Below are positions 1-10,548 of a DNA stretch of 60,000 bases, one piece after another; position 1 is the first letter of the stretch, and the number at the start of each line of letters is the position of its first letter. The position numbers were made by a program, and so were the translations under genes. Source of the stretch: Takakia lepidozioides (lineage: Eukaryota; Streptophyta; Takakiopsida; Takakiales; Takakiaceae); assembly GCA_030704615.1 (NCBI GenBank), contig CM060733.1:71984001-72044000 (forward strand), read 5' to 3'. The notes under the pieces are model-generated. The model saw nothing but the letters and a program-made list of their open reading frames with translations. It was not told the origin of the DNA and ran no database searches.

Positions 1-26
1 ATGCTTTAAGTAGAAAGTAGCAGCTC

Positions 27-1504
27 ATGTTGGTGTATAGGGGCGAGACGGCGCTCCAAAGGAAGATCCGGAAGGCTTACCGAAAGGATGAAATGGCAAA
101 GTCCGTGATGCAGGACTTGAGGTTGGGGGTTAAATCACAGTTCCACTTGCACAATGGACTGCTCCGGTACAAGCAAAAGCGTCTCTATGTGCCAAAGGGA
201 GGGATCAGAGATAGTCTCTTGAGAGAATGCCACGATGGCCCGCTTGCGGGCCACGGCGGAGCCAAGCGCAACCCGGCACTCTTGAAGAAAGAGTATTTCT
301 GGCCCAAACTGAGGGATGAGGCCGAGGAGTATGTCAACATGCACCACATGCCAACAAAACCGGAGCGAGTATAAAAAGCAAGCAGGGCGGTTACAACCCT
401 TGCCGATTCCAAAGGGGCCTTGGGAAAATGTCTCGATGGATTTCATGACTACTTTGCCGCTGTCAAAAGGAATTTGATGCAATCATGGTGGTGGTGGATA
501 GGTTCAGTAAAATGGGCCATTTCATCCCCACCAAGGAGACGGCAACGGCGCAGGAGATGGAGCGACTTTACTTCGCCCACGTCTTCAAGCATCATGGACT
601 CCCGAAGGATATTGTCTCGGACTGCGATCCAAAGTTTACAAGTAAATTTTGGATGGCACTTTGGAAGAAAATGGGGACGAGGCTCAAGATGAGCACGGCC
701 TTCCGACCTACAACGGACAGCCAAATGGAAAGAGTGAACTCCATGGTGAAGTAGACCTTGCGGAATTATGTGTCAGCAGACCAGTCGGACTGGGTGGAGC
801 ACTTCGATGCGGCAGAGTTCTGTTATAATAACACAAAACACTCCGCAACGGGAGTTTCCCCTTTTGTATTGGTCTATGGAAAAGCGCCTTTGGTGCCGAC
901 AAGTTGGGCCGCCCAAGACAGTGAGGAGCCGGCAGCAGCAGCGGTGATGGAAGAACGCGAGCGTTTGTTGGAGCTCGCAAAGTACAACATTGCCAAAGCT
1001 AGAAAACGGTATGAACGGCAGGCAAATCGGAAGCGGAGGGAAGTTAAGTTTGAGGCACGCACGGAGGTCAGGTTGAACATCAAGAATTTTTTACTACCTC
1101 CGGAAGTGAGTCCGAAGTTCGTACCTCCGTATTCGGGGCCCTTTCGCATCCAGAAGGTTATGAATGAGGATGTGTATGAATTGGAGCTGCCGGCAAACAG
1201 CAAGGTACATCAAGTATTCCACGTTTCCCTTTTGAAGCCTTATTTCAAAGATGAAGCGCGTCTGAATCGGCATCAAGTATTGCGTCCACCACCTGTGTTG
1301 TTGGCTCATGAAAATGAACCTGAGTACGAGGTGGAGGCAGTGCTTAAGTTGAGGAGGTTCAAGAATCAAGAAACGGAGTATCTCGTGAAATGGAAGGGCT
1401 ATCATCAAGTGGAGGCAACTTGGGTGCGTGCCTCAGAAATGAGAAACATATCCGAGGCTGTTGCAGCTTTCGAAGGGCGACCTCAAAAGCGGAAGAAGCG
1501 TTGA
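27..1504 (+). pseudogene. Ty3/gypsy chromovirus pol, 3' part (integrase and chromodomain), broken
   Basis: This is the C-terminal part of a gypsy polyprotein that would insert cDNA into host chromatin. In order it shows an HHCC-type zinc domain (about 200-360), the integrase core with a SMDFMT start and an SDCDPKF block (usually DRDPKF), a C-terminal beta-barrel region, and a chromodomain (about 1315-1480; EYLVKWKGY is diagnostic). A chromodomain is typical of chromoviruses and is known to steer integration to heterochromatin. The copy is dead. The zinc domain changes frame near 340, the frame shifts again near 465 just before the VVVDRFSK block, and an in-frame TAG at about 752-754 splits the core. 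The reverse transcriptase and upstream parts lie left of the window. It shares its 3' tail and LTR with the minus-strand copy at 3885-7136, so both belong to one family. Confidence 0.9.
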
Positions 1505-2439
1505 TGGGGACAACAACCTTGGATCGTGGGGTATGAAATGCATGCTTAGTCCAGCTTAGCTAGCTCAGGAATCCGATTGCAAAGACTTGTGTTGTACAAA
1601 TCTTGTTTATAAATGAAATGATTTCCAAATGTTGTGCTTCCTATTTTGTTTGGAATGGTGATGCATGGTATGGTTGGCTAGTGTGTAGAATGCATGCTAG
1701 CTTACAAAAGTGGGAGAGGTAAATTGGATTAATTGTGTGTTTGCATAGTGCCGAAATCGGGTGACTCCCATCCAAGAGGCAAAGAAACTTGCGCCTTCTT
1801 TGGGAGTTCACGTGCTAGTGCGCACCTGGCGCGTGCCCGTACTATAACTGCGCTACCGAGGGGGTTGCCTTGTAGTGCGGGCTAACACAGAAGCTACGTG
1901 CTTCCATTCACGTACTATAATCGTGTAGCCTCGGGATGAAATCGTAGTGCGGCTTCGGCGTGTTCCCGTACCTCAGGCCAACATTCCAAGGCGGACCCAA
2001 TTGTAGTGATTGGGGCGCACGGTTGGTTCAAGGTTATCTTCCTAGTCAAAAAAAGGTTCAAGGTGAACCCTTGCTCAAGGTGAACCCTTGCTCAAGGTGA
2101 TGCCAAAAAACGGCATCATGAGCGGTCGCAAGCAATGTTGTTGCAGTAAGGCGATTCGATCCTCGAGGAGGATCATTCCTTGGCCTTGAAGTGGGCCAAG
2201 AAGAGTGCACTAGGTGGAGCTTGAGAGGCTCCACCCTTCGCCGAGACTTGGAGGAAGTCGGCCAAACTAGCTAGTGGAGAGTAGAGTCAAGTGGGGGTTT
2301 GGTTCTTTGCCATGGGACGCCATGGTACGCCATGGTACGGAAACAAACTCCTTGATGTGGGACGCCACAACTTGGATGTTAGTTTCCACAAAAAGGGACA
2401 AGTCGATGAGGACATCGACTCCTCATTGATAGGGGTGTG
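1505..2439 (+). other. 3' untranslated tail of the chromovirus up to its 3' LTR
   Basis: No gene is seen here. From about 1905 onward this tail reappears, inverted, at 4614-5107, so it belongs to the element rather than to host DNA. The last bases before the LTR (AGGGGTGTG) are purine-rich and are conserved in the second copy, as expected of the polypurine tract that primes plus-strand DNA synthesis. The strand CAAGGTGAACCCTTG is repeated near 2055-2095. Confidence 0.7.
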
Positions 2440-3165
2440 TGTCGTGGCCCTCTGCCTTGAGGGTGGGGGGTCGGGACACAAGAGGGGCTGCCCCTGTGGT
2501 GGGGGAAGTGGCAGCAAATAGGAAAGGGGACTGAAGCACCCTTGAGTGCCGAAGGCACTCAAGGAAGCTGTGGCGCTCACTAGGTGGAGCCCCGCAAACC
2601 GGGTGGCGGTGGTGGGGGCTCCACGAGGGGTGGTGGTAGCGTGGGGAGTCGTAGTGGGGGTGGCATTGGACTCACCATGAGGCTGAGGCCTTGTGGTGGG
2701 AGTCGTGGGGAGTCTTGGGACTCACCACGGTCCATTGGGGCCGTGGTGGATGGGCCAAGACTCACTGCGGTTCACCACTAAGACGATCGAGGGTCTAAGT
2801 GGTGGTGCACCAGATTTGGAGGGTGTTACTTGTGGAACCCCCGCGGACACCTACAAAAGTATATATAGGGAGTAGTAACCCCGAGAACGGTGCAAGCCTG
2901 TTGGTGACCAAAAACTAGTGAGTAAGCGAGCGAACCGAAAAGTGACCAAGGTGTGGGGAGCTGTTCCGGACTGCCATCTACCAAAGGGAATTTCCACTGA
3001 GCCCGATAGGTCGAGGGTCAGGTGGGAGTGTGAGGGGGACCGTTATGCCCCGGTGAGCAGCCAAAGCTCCGAGTTGGCCCGGCGGCCAATTTGGGAGTTA
3101 GGCGCGCACATCAAAGCGATTAACTATGACTTGAAAGGGAGCTTACCGAAGTGAGGTGCGCGACA
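2440..3165 (+). repeat. 3' LTR of the + strand chromovirus copy
   Basis: This 726-bp long terminal repeat begins TGTCG and ends CGACA, so it has the usual short inverted ends. It matches the two LTRs at 3890-4613 and 6409-7131 in inverted orientation. It abuts the PPT-like AGGGGTGTG on the left and re-enters CACTA transposase sequence on the right, so its right end is an insertion border. The left LTR and the matching target duplication are outside the window. Confidence 0.88.
2860..2867 (+). promoter_or_regulatory. LTR TATA box
   Basis: TATATATA followed by GGG lies about 420 bp into the LTR, where a U3 promoter is expected. The same box is found in the two inverted LTR copies (near 4186-4194 and 6709-6717). 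It is assigned by motif and position only. Confidence 0.55.
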
Positions 3166-3884
3166 CCATGCATGCTTGCATTGTGGCAATGAACTTGATG
3201 CACAAAGCTCCAGCAATCTTCGCAAGATGGTGTATCCCAACTACCGCAAGTTTCTTCCTATGAGCCATCATTGGAGAAGAAGAGACAAACACTTGTTTGA
3301 TGGCAAAGAGGAGTTACATCCCCTACCTGTGACACCATCCGGGCACTTTTGGGAAGACCGATGGAAGGAGGCCCATCTGGAGGGGTCCGGTGAAATGGAG
3401 GTGCCCGACATGAAGTGGCTTTCAATCTTCTACGAGTTGCCATATTGGGCGGTACATTTTCCACAAAAACACCATCAATATTGCTATGCATGCATGTGAT
3501 ATTGCATGTTTTGTATGATTCCTATTGTCACTTTCACGACAAAATAGACGTGTAAGAATTTGTGAGTGGGGATATATGTAGGACCTGAAGATTCGTCATC
3601 TTCTAGATCCTATGCATATTGAGAAGAATGTTTGCTCGTCCCTTTTTCATGTTATTCATGGCACGCCAGCAAAGAAGGGAGTGGTTACGAAAGGAGATTC
3701 TCTCGGTGTTAGAAAGGAGCTTGAGGAGCAGGGTCGCATGCCCCATCTATGGGCCGAAGAAAATGGCGTGGACCCAAAGGGTGTTGTACGGTGGAAGTAT
3801 AGGCGCGCACCTTGGCAATGGACAAAGGAGGAATACAAGAAAGTGATAGCCACCATAGGAGCTGTCCGAACACCAACTGATATG
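3166..3884 (+). pseudogene. CACTA (En/Spm) Tnp2-like transposase, first fragment, with an intron
   Basis: The frame from 3176 reads KMVYPNYRKFLPMSHHW and an FDGKEE block, matching the Tnp2 transposase consensus, and then SIFYELPYW. A GT-AG intron fits at 3452-3581, phase 0. After it the frame resumes with DLKIRHLLDPMHIEKNVC, the most recognisable Tnp2 block. The exon is cut at 3884-3889 by insertion of the gag-only gypsy element, and the gene continues at 7137. Its upstream part was separated by the + strand gypsy LTR ending at 3165. Tnp2 would bind and move CACTA elements in the nucleus; this copy is disrupted twice. The terminal inverted repeats of the CACTA element are not identifiable in the window. 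Confidence 0.85.
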
Positions 3885-3889
3885 GATCA

Positions 3890-4613
3890 TGTCGCGCACC
3901 TCACTTCGGTAAGCTCCCCTTCAAGTCATAGTTACTCACTTGATGCGTGCGCCTAACTCCCAAACTGGCCGCCGGGCCAACTCGGAGCTTCGGCTGCTCA
4001 CCGGGGCATAACAGTCCCCCTTTACTCCTCCACTAGACCCTCTCCCAATTTGGCCTAGTGGAAATTCCCTTTGGTCGATGGCAGTCCGGAATAGCTCCCC
4101 ACACCTTGGTCGCTTTCCGGCTCGCACGCTTACTCACTAGTTTTTGGACACCAACGGGCTTGCACCGTTCTCAGGGTTACTACTCCCTATATATACTTCT
4201 GTGACTGTCCGCGGGAGTTTCACAAACAACACCACCATTTTATGGCGAACCACCACGAAAACCCTCGATTCCCGGTGATGAGTCGCGGTGAATCTTGGCC
4301 CACCCACCACGGTCCCCTTGGACCGTGATGGGTCCCAAGACTCCCCACGACTCCCACCACAAGGTCTCCGCCCCCATGGTGAGTCCTATGCCACCCCCAC
4401 TAAGTCCCACTAAGCTACCACCACCCCTTGTGGAGCCACCCCCACCGCAACCCGGTGTGCGGGGCTCCACCTAGTGAGTGCCTCCGCCTCCTCGAGTGCC
4501 TTGGGCACTCGAGGTTGCTTCAGCCCCCCGTACCTATTGCTGCCACCGCCCCCACCACAGGGGCAGCCCCTCTGCGACCCGACCCTCTGCCCTCAAGGCA
4601 AAGGGCCGCGACA
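3890..4613 (-). repeat. 3' LTR of the gag-only gypsy element
   Basis: In plus orientation it starts TGTCGCGCACC and ends GCCGCGACA. It is the partner of 6409-7131 and an inverted relative of 2440-3165. Confidence 0.92.
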
Positions 4614-5271
4614 CACACCCCTACCAACAGGAAGTGGATGTCCTCATCGACTTGTCCATTTTGTAGAAACGAACATCCAAGTTGTGGCGTCCCACATCAA
4701 GGAGTTTGTTTCCGCACCATGGCGTCCCATGGCTAAGAACCAAACCCCCACTTGACTCTTCTCTCCACTAGCTAGTTCGGCCGACTTCCTCCAAGTCCCG
4801 GTCAAGGGTGGAGCCTCTCAAGCTCCTCCTAGTGCACTCTTCTTGACCCACTTCAGGGTCAAGGATCGATCCTCCCCGAGGATCGAATCGCCTTACTGCA
4901 ACAACATTTGCTTGCGACCACTCATGATGTCGCTTTTGGCATCACCTTGAGCAAGGGTTCGCCTTGAACCCTTTTTAACTAGGAAGATAACCTTGAACCA
5001 ACCGTGTGCCTCAATCACTACAATTGGGTCCGCTTTGGAATGCTGGCCTCAGGTACGGGAACACGCCGAAGCCGCACTACGACTTCGTCCCGAGGCTACA
5101 CGATTAGTTCCGGAGATTATCCCACTCACAAACATTAACTGACTCCCTTTACGCAAGGCGCCAGTTTCTTGATACAACTCACAAGAGTAGTTGCCTACTT
5201 GCAAGTCTTGGCGACCACCGCCTCCACCAAGCGGCTGATGGAGGCTTCGGATAACTCCGTGGTTGCCCAAG

Positions 5272-6353
5272 TCATTTCAATTGTCGGGGATTCGTACACT
5301 TCTTGGCCATGTGCCCGGACTCCCCGCAATTAAAGCACACTCCATCGAAGTTCGCCTTCTGTCCGCCATAAGCCGCCGCACCTGGTTTTCCTTTCGGGAA
5401 ACCGGGTGTCGTCTTGATGTGTGAGGGCCCTCCCTTCGATTTCCATGTGCCATTGTTGCCGCGTGGCCTATCCCACTTCTTTTCCGGTCGGAAGGAGTCA
5501 CCTTCCCGCCAGACCTTCTTGTGGTTCAGCTCCGTACGGCCTTGTCTTTCGCCCTAGGGACATCCGAGAAACATTCAGCCCTTTCAATTGCCTCGTTCAA
5601 AGTCTTAGGTGGCTTCTCCTCCAACTTCCGTCTGGCCCATGGGGCCAGTCCCGCCACAAAGTTGAAGAATATTTCTGGTTTTGCCATGTCCGTGACTTCA
5701 AGCAACAGCACATTGAAAGCCTGAACATATCCCCGAATGTCATCCGTTTGCTTCAAATTCCTCATCTTGTCTTGGACGAGCGAGGACGCGTTGAGGGGCA
5801 CAAACTGTCTCTTCATGAGTTCTTTGAACCCACTCCAGTTCAAGGTCTCCGGGTTTGGACCTCGGTCGTGAAGGCGTTTCTGCCACCATTGTTGAGCATA
5901 GCCCCTCAAATAGGTGGGAGCCACTTCCACCCGATCCTCGTCATCCAACTTGGCCGCCCGGAAGTACTGCTCTAGCTCCAAGAGCCAGGTGTTGAGTGCC
6001 TTCCGATTTCGGACGCCCTCGAAGGTGCCGGATTCCTTAGGCTTCACCTTAAACTTTGCCTTAGTGGAAGTAACATTAGTCGCCTTCACGTCTTTCAACG
6101 TCCCACCAAACTGCGCCAACAACCCTTCCCAAAAGGCTGTTGGCATGGGAGGCATCTGTTGGTCTGTCAGAGCTCTCAGGGATTCCTTGGGCTCCGACTC
6201 CTCATATTCCTCCCGTCCTTGAGCGGCCTCGCTTCCAAAGGCATGCATCGCTTCCTCAAATGGTCGCTTCGGTGACACGTCACCCCCATCGGGCTCACCA
6301 GGATCATCATCTTTCGGGCCGTTCCGCTTTCGCTTTGGCTTGCCCGACCCCAT
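5272..6353 (-). pseudogene. Gypsy chromovirus gag with CCHC zinc knuckle, frameshifted
   Basis: Gag forms the cytoplasmic particle that packages element RNA. The first plausible ATG is at 6353 (MGSGKPKRKRNG). The preceding open frame runs through the primer binding site and is not coding. The protein has a basic then acidic N-terminus, the retrotransposon gag fold (about 5530-5990; WLLELEQYFRAAKL, followed by YLRGYAQQWWQKRL), then a shift to another frame near 5535. It ends with a zinc knuckle CFNCGESGHMAKKC (about 5295-5336) and a TGA at 5272-5274. The single-base shift before the knuckle breaks the frame. This gag is normally fused to or followed by pol, which is deleted here. Confidence 0.88.
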
Positions 6354-6393
6354 GATGAGGCCGATCCCAAGGACGATCGCGTACTGAACTCTA

Positions 6394-6406
6394 GGCTTTG
6401 ATACCA
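6394..6406 (-). promoter_or_regulatory. Primer binding site, initiator tRNA-Met type
   Basis: Read on the minus strand, the bases two positions inside the 5' LTR are TGGTATCAAAGCC. This is one mismatch from the TGGTATCAGAGCC that pairs with the 3' end of initiator tRNA-Met, the common primer of plant gypsy elements. It fixes the orientation of the element. Confidence 0.85.
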
Positions 6407-6408
6407 AG

Positions 6409-7131
6409 TGTCGCGCACCTCACTTTGGTAAGCTCCCCTTCAAGTCATAGTTACTCGCTTGATGCGCGCGCCTAACTCCCAAACTGGCCGCCGGGCCAAC
6501 TCGGAGCTTCCGCTGCTCACCGGGGCATAACGGTCCCCCTTTACTCCTCCACTAGACCCTCTCCCCATTTGGGCCTAGTGGAAATTCCCTTTGGTCGATG
6601 GCAATCCGGAATAGCTCCCCACACCTTGGTCGCTTTCCGGCTTGCACGCTTACTCACTAGTTTTTGGACACCAACGGGCTTGCACCGTTCTCGGGGTTAC
6701 TACTCCCTATATATACTTCTGTGACTGTCCGCGGGGGTTTCACAAACAATACCACCATTTTATGGCGAACCACCACGAAAACCCTCAATTCTTGGTGATG
6801 AGTCGCGGTGAGTCTTGGCCTACCCACCACGGTCCCCTTGGACCGTGATGAGTCCCAAGACTCCCCACGACTCCCACCACAAGGTCTCCGCCCCCATGGT
6901 GAGTCCTATGCCACCCCCACTAAGTCCCACTAAGCTACCACCACCCCTTGTGGAGCCACCCCCACCGCAACCCGGTGTGCAGGGCTCCACCTAGTGAGTG
7001 CCTCCGCCTCCTCGAGTGCCTTGGGCACTCGAGGTTGCTTCAGCCCCCCGTACCTATTGCTGCCACCGCCCCACCACAGGGTAGCCCCTCTGCGACCCGA
7101 CCCCCTGCCCTCAAGGCAAAGGGCCGCGACA
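6409..7131 (-). repeat. 5' LTR of the gag-only gypsy element
   Basis: This 723-bp LTR has TGTCG/CGACA ends and a TATATATA box near 6709-6717. It is flanked on the right by the GATCA target duplication and on the left by the primer binding site. Confidence 0.92.
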
Positions 7132-7136
7132 GATCA

Positions 7137-7410
7137 TCCCTCCGTATGAAGTTCAACGAAGACGGGTCCCATGGTTTGAAGTCTCATGACTACCACAATC
7201 TATTGCAAGACATCTTGCGCATTGCAGTACGTGGGACATTGACTCCCGAGGTTCGCGATACAGTCTATAGATTGGGAGCCTTGTTCCGGTGGATTTGCTC
7301 CAAAGAGATGGAAGAAGTGGACTTTCCACGCATGAAGAACGAGGCGGCGGCGGTCATGTATATGTTGAAGATGCACCTTCCTCCCTCCTTCTTTGACATC
7401 CAAGTGCACT
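7137..7410 (+). pseudogene. CACTA Tnp2-like transposase, second fragment (DUF4218-like)
   Basis: This continues the gene interrupted at 3884. The frame reads GLKSHDYHNLLQ, then AVRGTLTPEVRD, and ends PPSFFDIQVH, the hallmark blocks of the DUF4218 region downstream of Tnp2. Removing the gypsy element and one GATCA copy leaves the two halves in different frames, so a further small lesion exists. Homology stops abruptly at about 7410, where compositionally different DNA begins. Confidence 0.82.
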
Positions 7411-9480
7411 CACACTATAAGGGGGAAGGTCTTCCATATGGGAAGACATGTACAGATGTATGAGGATGATCGGGCATAAGGATGGGGGGTGTAGTTGTAT
7501 GATTTGAATATGAGATCGGAGAGGGAGAGGTATGGTGAGTTTGGTGGTGGTGCTGGGGGAGTGGTGCGTACGAAGAATACCCAGTACAAGACCGCCCCGG
7601 GGTAGGTTTGTAGGGTGCGGATCTTCGTAAGGTGCATTGTTGGGTTGTCAAGGGGTTGCCGTATAGGATGTAGTAGTTTGGTAATAGTTTATTTATGTAA
7701 GAGCTACTAGTGTTGGTAGTGTGTAGCTTGGTTTCTTGAAGGAGAAAAATGTGTGGCTGTGATGATTCTGTGAAGAGATGGAGGAGGCTTTGTATGCTGG
7801 TGGCTAAGGAACCAACATTTTATGATGTTATAGTGAGAGTGCTGGGGTGCGGGGCGGAGATAGAAGGGGTATCAGTAGTGGTGTGGATAATGTCGTTGTG
7901 GGAGGTTCGTACCCTGGTATCGGGGTATCTGCCCTGAGTGTGGCAGAGACCGGATGTTTTGGAGAGAAATGTGAATTTTTTGGAGGTGAGGTGGAGTTCT
8001 TGGGAGGACGGGGTGACTGTTGCTAGGTGATCCCCTAGAATTTTATGGACAGCTCCAGTTGTGGAATTCAATATGTTGAGGGAGGAGTGGGTCTCAGACA
8101 AGTAGTGAGGAGGGCCCTGGTAGTTATGTGGCTGGGGGGGTAATTGTTGCAGTTTTGATAAGAGGGTGCATATTGGGGTAATCGGATGGGAGTGGAGATA
8201 GTTATTGCAAGTGTCCGAGAGAGGGGAGATGATGACGATGAGAGAAAATAGGATATGCGTTATGGGGAAGGATTCGAGTTTGGAGATGTCTTTGAGAGAG
8301 CTGGGTAGCGGCTGGAAGGAAGGCCAAAGGTTGTGATGTGTTGTGTAGGAGTGCAGTCAATAGGCTGGCTAGGGAAAAAAAAGCATGAAGTGTTCTAAGA
8401 TGTGTCGGTAGTTGTGTACTAGTGTCAGGAGTTTGGTTGAAAATAGAGAGTGTGTCTGTCTTGAGAGTCGATAGAGAGCATAATTTCTTGAATATTAAGA
8501 GGGCCGGGGTTGGGGTGTATGTCTCCGCAACGTAGTAATAATAGATTTCAACAAATACTTGAGTACAGGTTATTTGTGGCAGGGGGGTGGTGGTAGAAAT
8601 GTTTTGATTTTTCTGGTACCGACCATGGGGGCTGTGGGTGAGGGGTTGTTCTTGGTGATATATTATATGGATTATTTTATTGGTATACGAGCTGGTAAAG
8701 GGAGTCGGGTTGGGGGGGTTTGTAGAGGGCGATCCGAATGTGGGTAAGAGTAGCTGGTAGAGATAGAGTGGGTAGGGGGAACATATTGGGGATTGAGTTG
8801 GGAGGGGGGTGTGTGCATATACCGAAGGAGATATGTATGATGTAGGGGGGGAGGGAGTAAGATACCGACTAGTGGTGCTGGTTGTGGGGAGGGTGGATGT
8901 CATAGATTGGGGGGATTGTAAGGTAGGTAGGGGGATAAACTGGGATTTTAGTGATGGTTTGGAATTTATTATTAGGTGCTAGTTGTTGCCAGTAGGGGGA
9001 TGTACGTAATAGGGTGGGGATTTTATGGTGGCCCGGATGAATGTTTTCCATCGGCAGTTTGGACGAAAAAGTCCATGAGGGGATGAGATGATGGGTTTGG
9101 GATTTGTGGGTATGATTATAATGGGGTAAGATTTTATTCGTGGTGACGAAGCTGATATAGGAAGAGAGAGTGGTGTGTAGGGTAGACAATTTAGAATGGT
9201 TGTTTGTGAGACATGGTATGAGAGGGTGTTTGTAGATACCGCGGATGTAAGATGATGTGCAAGGAAGATGTAGATCGTTGTGTGAATGTAATTGAATTGA
9301 ATAGCAGTAGTGGGAAGGAGGACCTTCCCATGGTAACCAGTATACCCGAATTGTTTGTGAAAGAGAATTGAATCTGGTGTGTACACATCCTATTCTATAG
9401 TTCCGAGGACCTTTGGAGTGTAGAATGGATGACCGTTTGTGGAGAGATAACATATGAGATGGAGTGATAGTAAATGATGT
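7411..9480. other. G/T-rich degenerate DNA, no gene recognised
   Basis: The plus strand is strongly G and T rich and the minus strand is correspondingly free of stops, giving long minus-strand ORFs (8202-8903 and 8869-9537) rich in Thr, Ser, Pro, His and Tyr. I find no conserved motif in them. The same C-rich-sense bias is seen in the LINE pieces at 34.5-35.3 and 46-47.6 kb, so this may be a decayed minus-strand member of that family. That is a guess from composition only. Confidence 0.35.
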
Positions 9481-9497
9481 GGGTAGCAATAAAGTGA

Positions 9498-9618
9498 GGT
9501 AGCATTTTTCCAAGGTAACATTTTCTCGAGGTAACAATTTCCCGTGGTAACAATTTTCCGAGGTAACATTTTTTCAAGGTAACATTTTTTCCGAGGTAGC
9601 ATTTTCCCAAGGTAGCCA
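9498..9618. repeat. Short tandem repeat, unit about 17-19 bp
   Basis: About seven imperfect copies of a unit like CGAGGTAACATTTTTTC run head to tail. Around it, the segments near 9275-9400 and 9780-9895 resemble each other (shared AACCAGTA and GAATTGTTTGTGAA or TAGTTTGTGAA blocks), so a larger unit is also duplicated. Confidence 0.7.
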
Positions 9619-9899
9619 GTAGTTCCAAGTGTCTTGTAAAAAAGAGTGGTAATGTACTGAGTGGCCATCGTTCAAGAAATAGCATAGAAGAGCACTGTGG
9701 GGGTTAGAGCAATAAAGTGAAAAGATATGAATAGAGTGGCGCATTTAAGGAAAGTCATTCTGTGTAGAAAGAGTGAGTAGATCATCACCGTGTGAAAAAA
9801 TCTGAGTTGAGTAATAGAGGTGTGGGAATAAACCTTCCACACAGAACCAGTAGTAATGAATAGTTTGTGAAGGAAAACTTGGAAATGATGGGTAGTAAT

Positions 9900-10548
9900 C
9901 ACTTGAAAGATCCTGTGAGAGAGCTTTGAAAGTTAGTACACGAATCACTTTGCAGGTAGCTCATACTTGCGACTGATACATGGAAGGGTACAACTTCAGA
10001 AAGGTATAAATAACAATGTATGTTAACTAGAGAGTATGTGCCAATTAGGTGGTATATAGCCAAAACATGATAGCACTTGATTAACTGTCACATGTGGGCA
10101 AAGTGAAATTATGCCCCGAGAAACATAGACGAGTATGATTAGGTGGGGCATCATAGTGAGCCGGGGCATGCATGTTTGAGATTACAATCTGTAAGTGTGG
10201 ACAAAAATCAATTGCACACCGTACGGTATGAGGTAGCCATGGTAAACTAGTAAAGAGATCTGGAGTATAGCCTATAAAGGCAGAGTGATGAGTACTTGCG
10301 CTGGAACCGTGCTTCATTTGAGTTAAATTGAGGGGCCTCGAGTCTGAGTTATCAGTTTGGGACGCATTGTGCAATAGCAGGCAGGAGCAGTATGATGGGA
10401 TTCCCAGTCCCTGACTGTAGGGTGTCTTTGGAGTTTAATCAGGTGAGCCTGTAAGATGTGAATACATGCCATGTGAGTGCTAGGGAGGTTAGATCTTGAA
10501 GTCTGCATATCAAAAATAGAAAGCCCATAGCAATAGGAATAAGAGCGT
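9900..10548. other. No gene seen
   Basis: Neither strand shows a convincing ORF, RNA gene or repeat. Small minus-strand ORFs (10081-10374, 10323-10508) lack recognisable motifs. Confidence 0.4.

Larger units (their letters stand above)
3885..7136 (-). mobile_element. Gag-only, pol-deleted gypsy chromovirus with target-site duplications
   Basis: This is a structurally complete insertion on the minus strand. A GATCA target duplication lies at 3885-3889 and again at 7132-7136, outside a 724-bp LTR (3890-4613) and a 723-bp LTR (6409-7131). A primer binding site adjoins the 5' LTR, and an internal part of only about 1.8 kb holds gag and the 3' tail. Protease, reverse transcriptase, RNase H and integrase are absent. 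The deletion junction is near 5107-5108, where homology to the tail of the + strand copy stops. By eye the two LTRs differ at about 20 positions, so the insertion is not very recent. Such a copy could only move with enzymes supplied by a full element. It lies inside a CACTA transposase exon. Confidence 0.92.

Noticed and set aside
5421-5975. 184-codon + ORF opposite gag
   Set aside because: It is the shadow of the minus-strand gag, which has clear gag and zinc-knuckle motifs.
6948-7463. 171-codon + ORF spanning the LTR and the transposase
   Set aside because: Its first part is LTR sequence read by chance; only the part from 7137 is homologous to CACTA genes.
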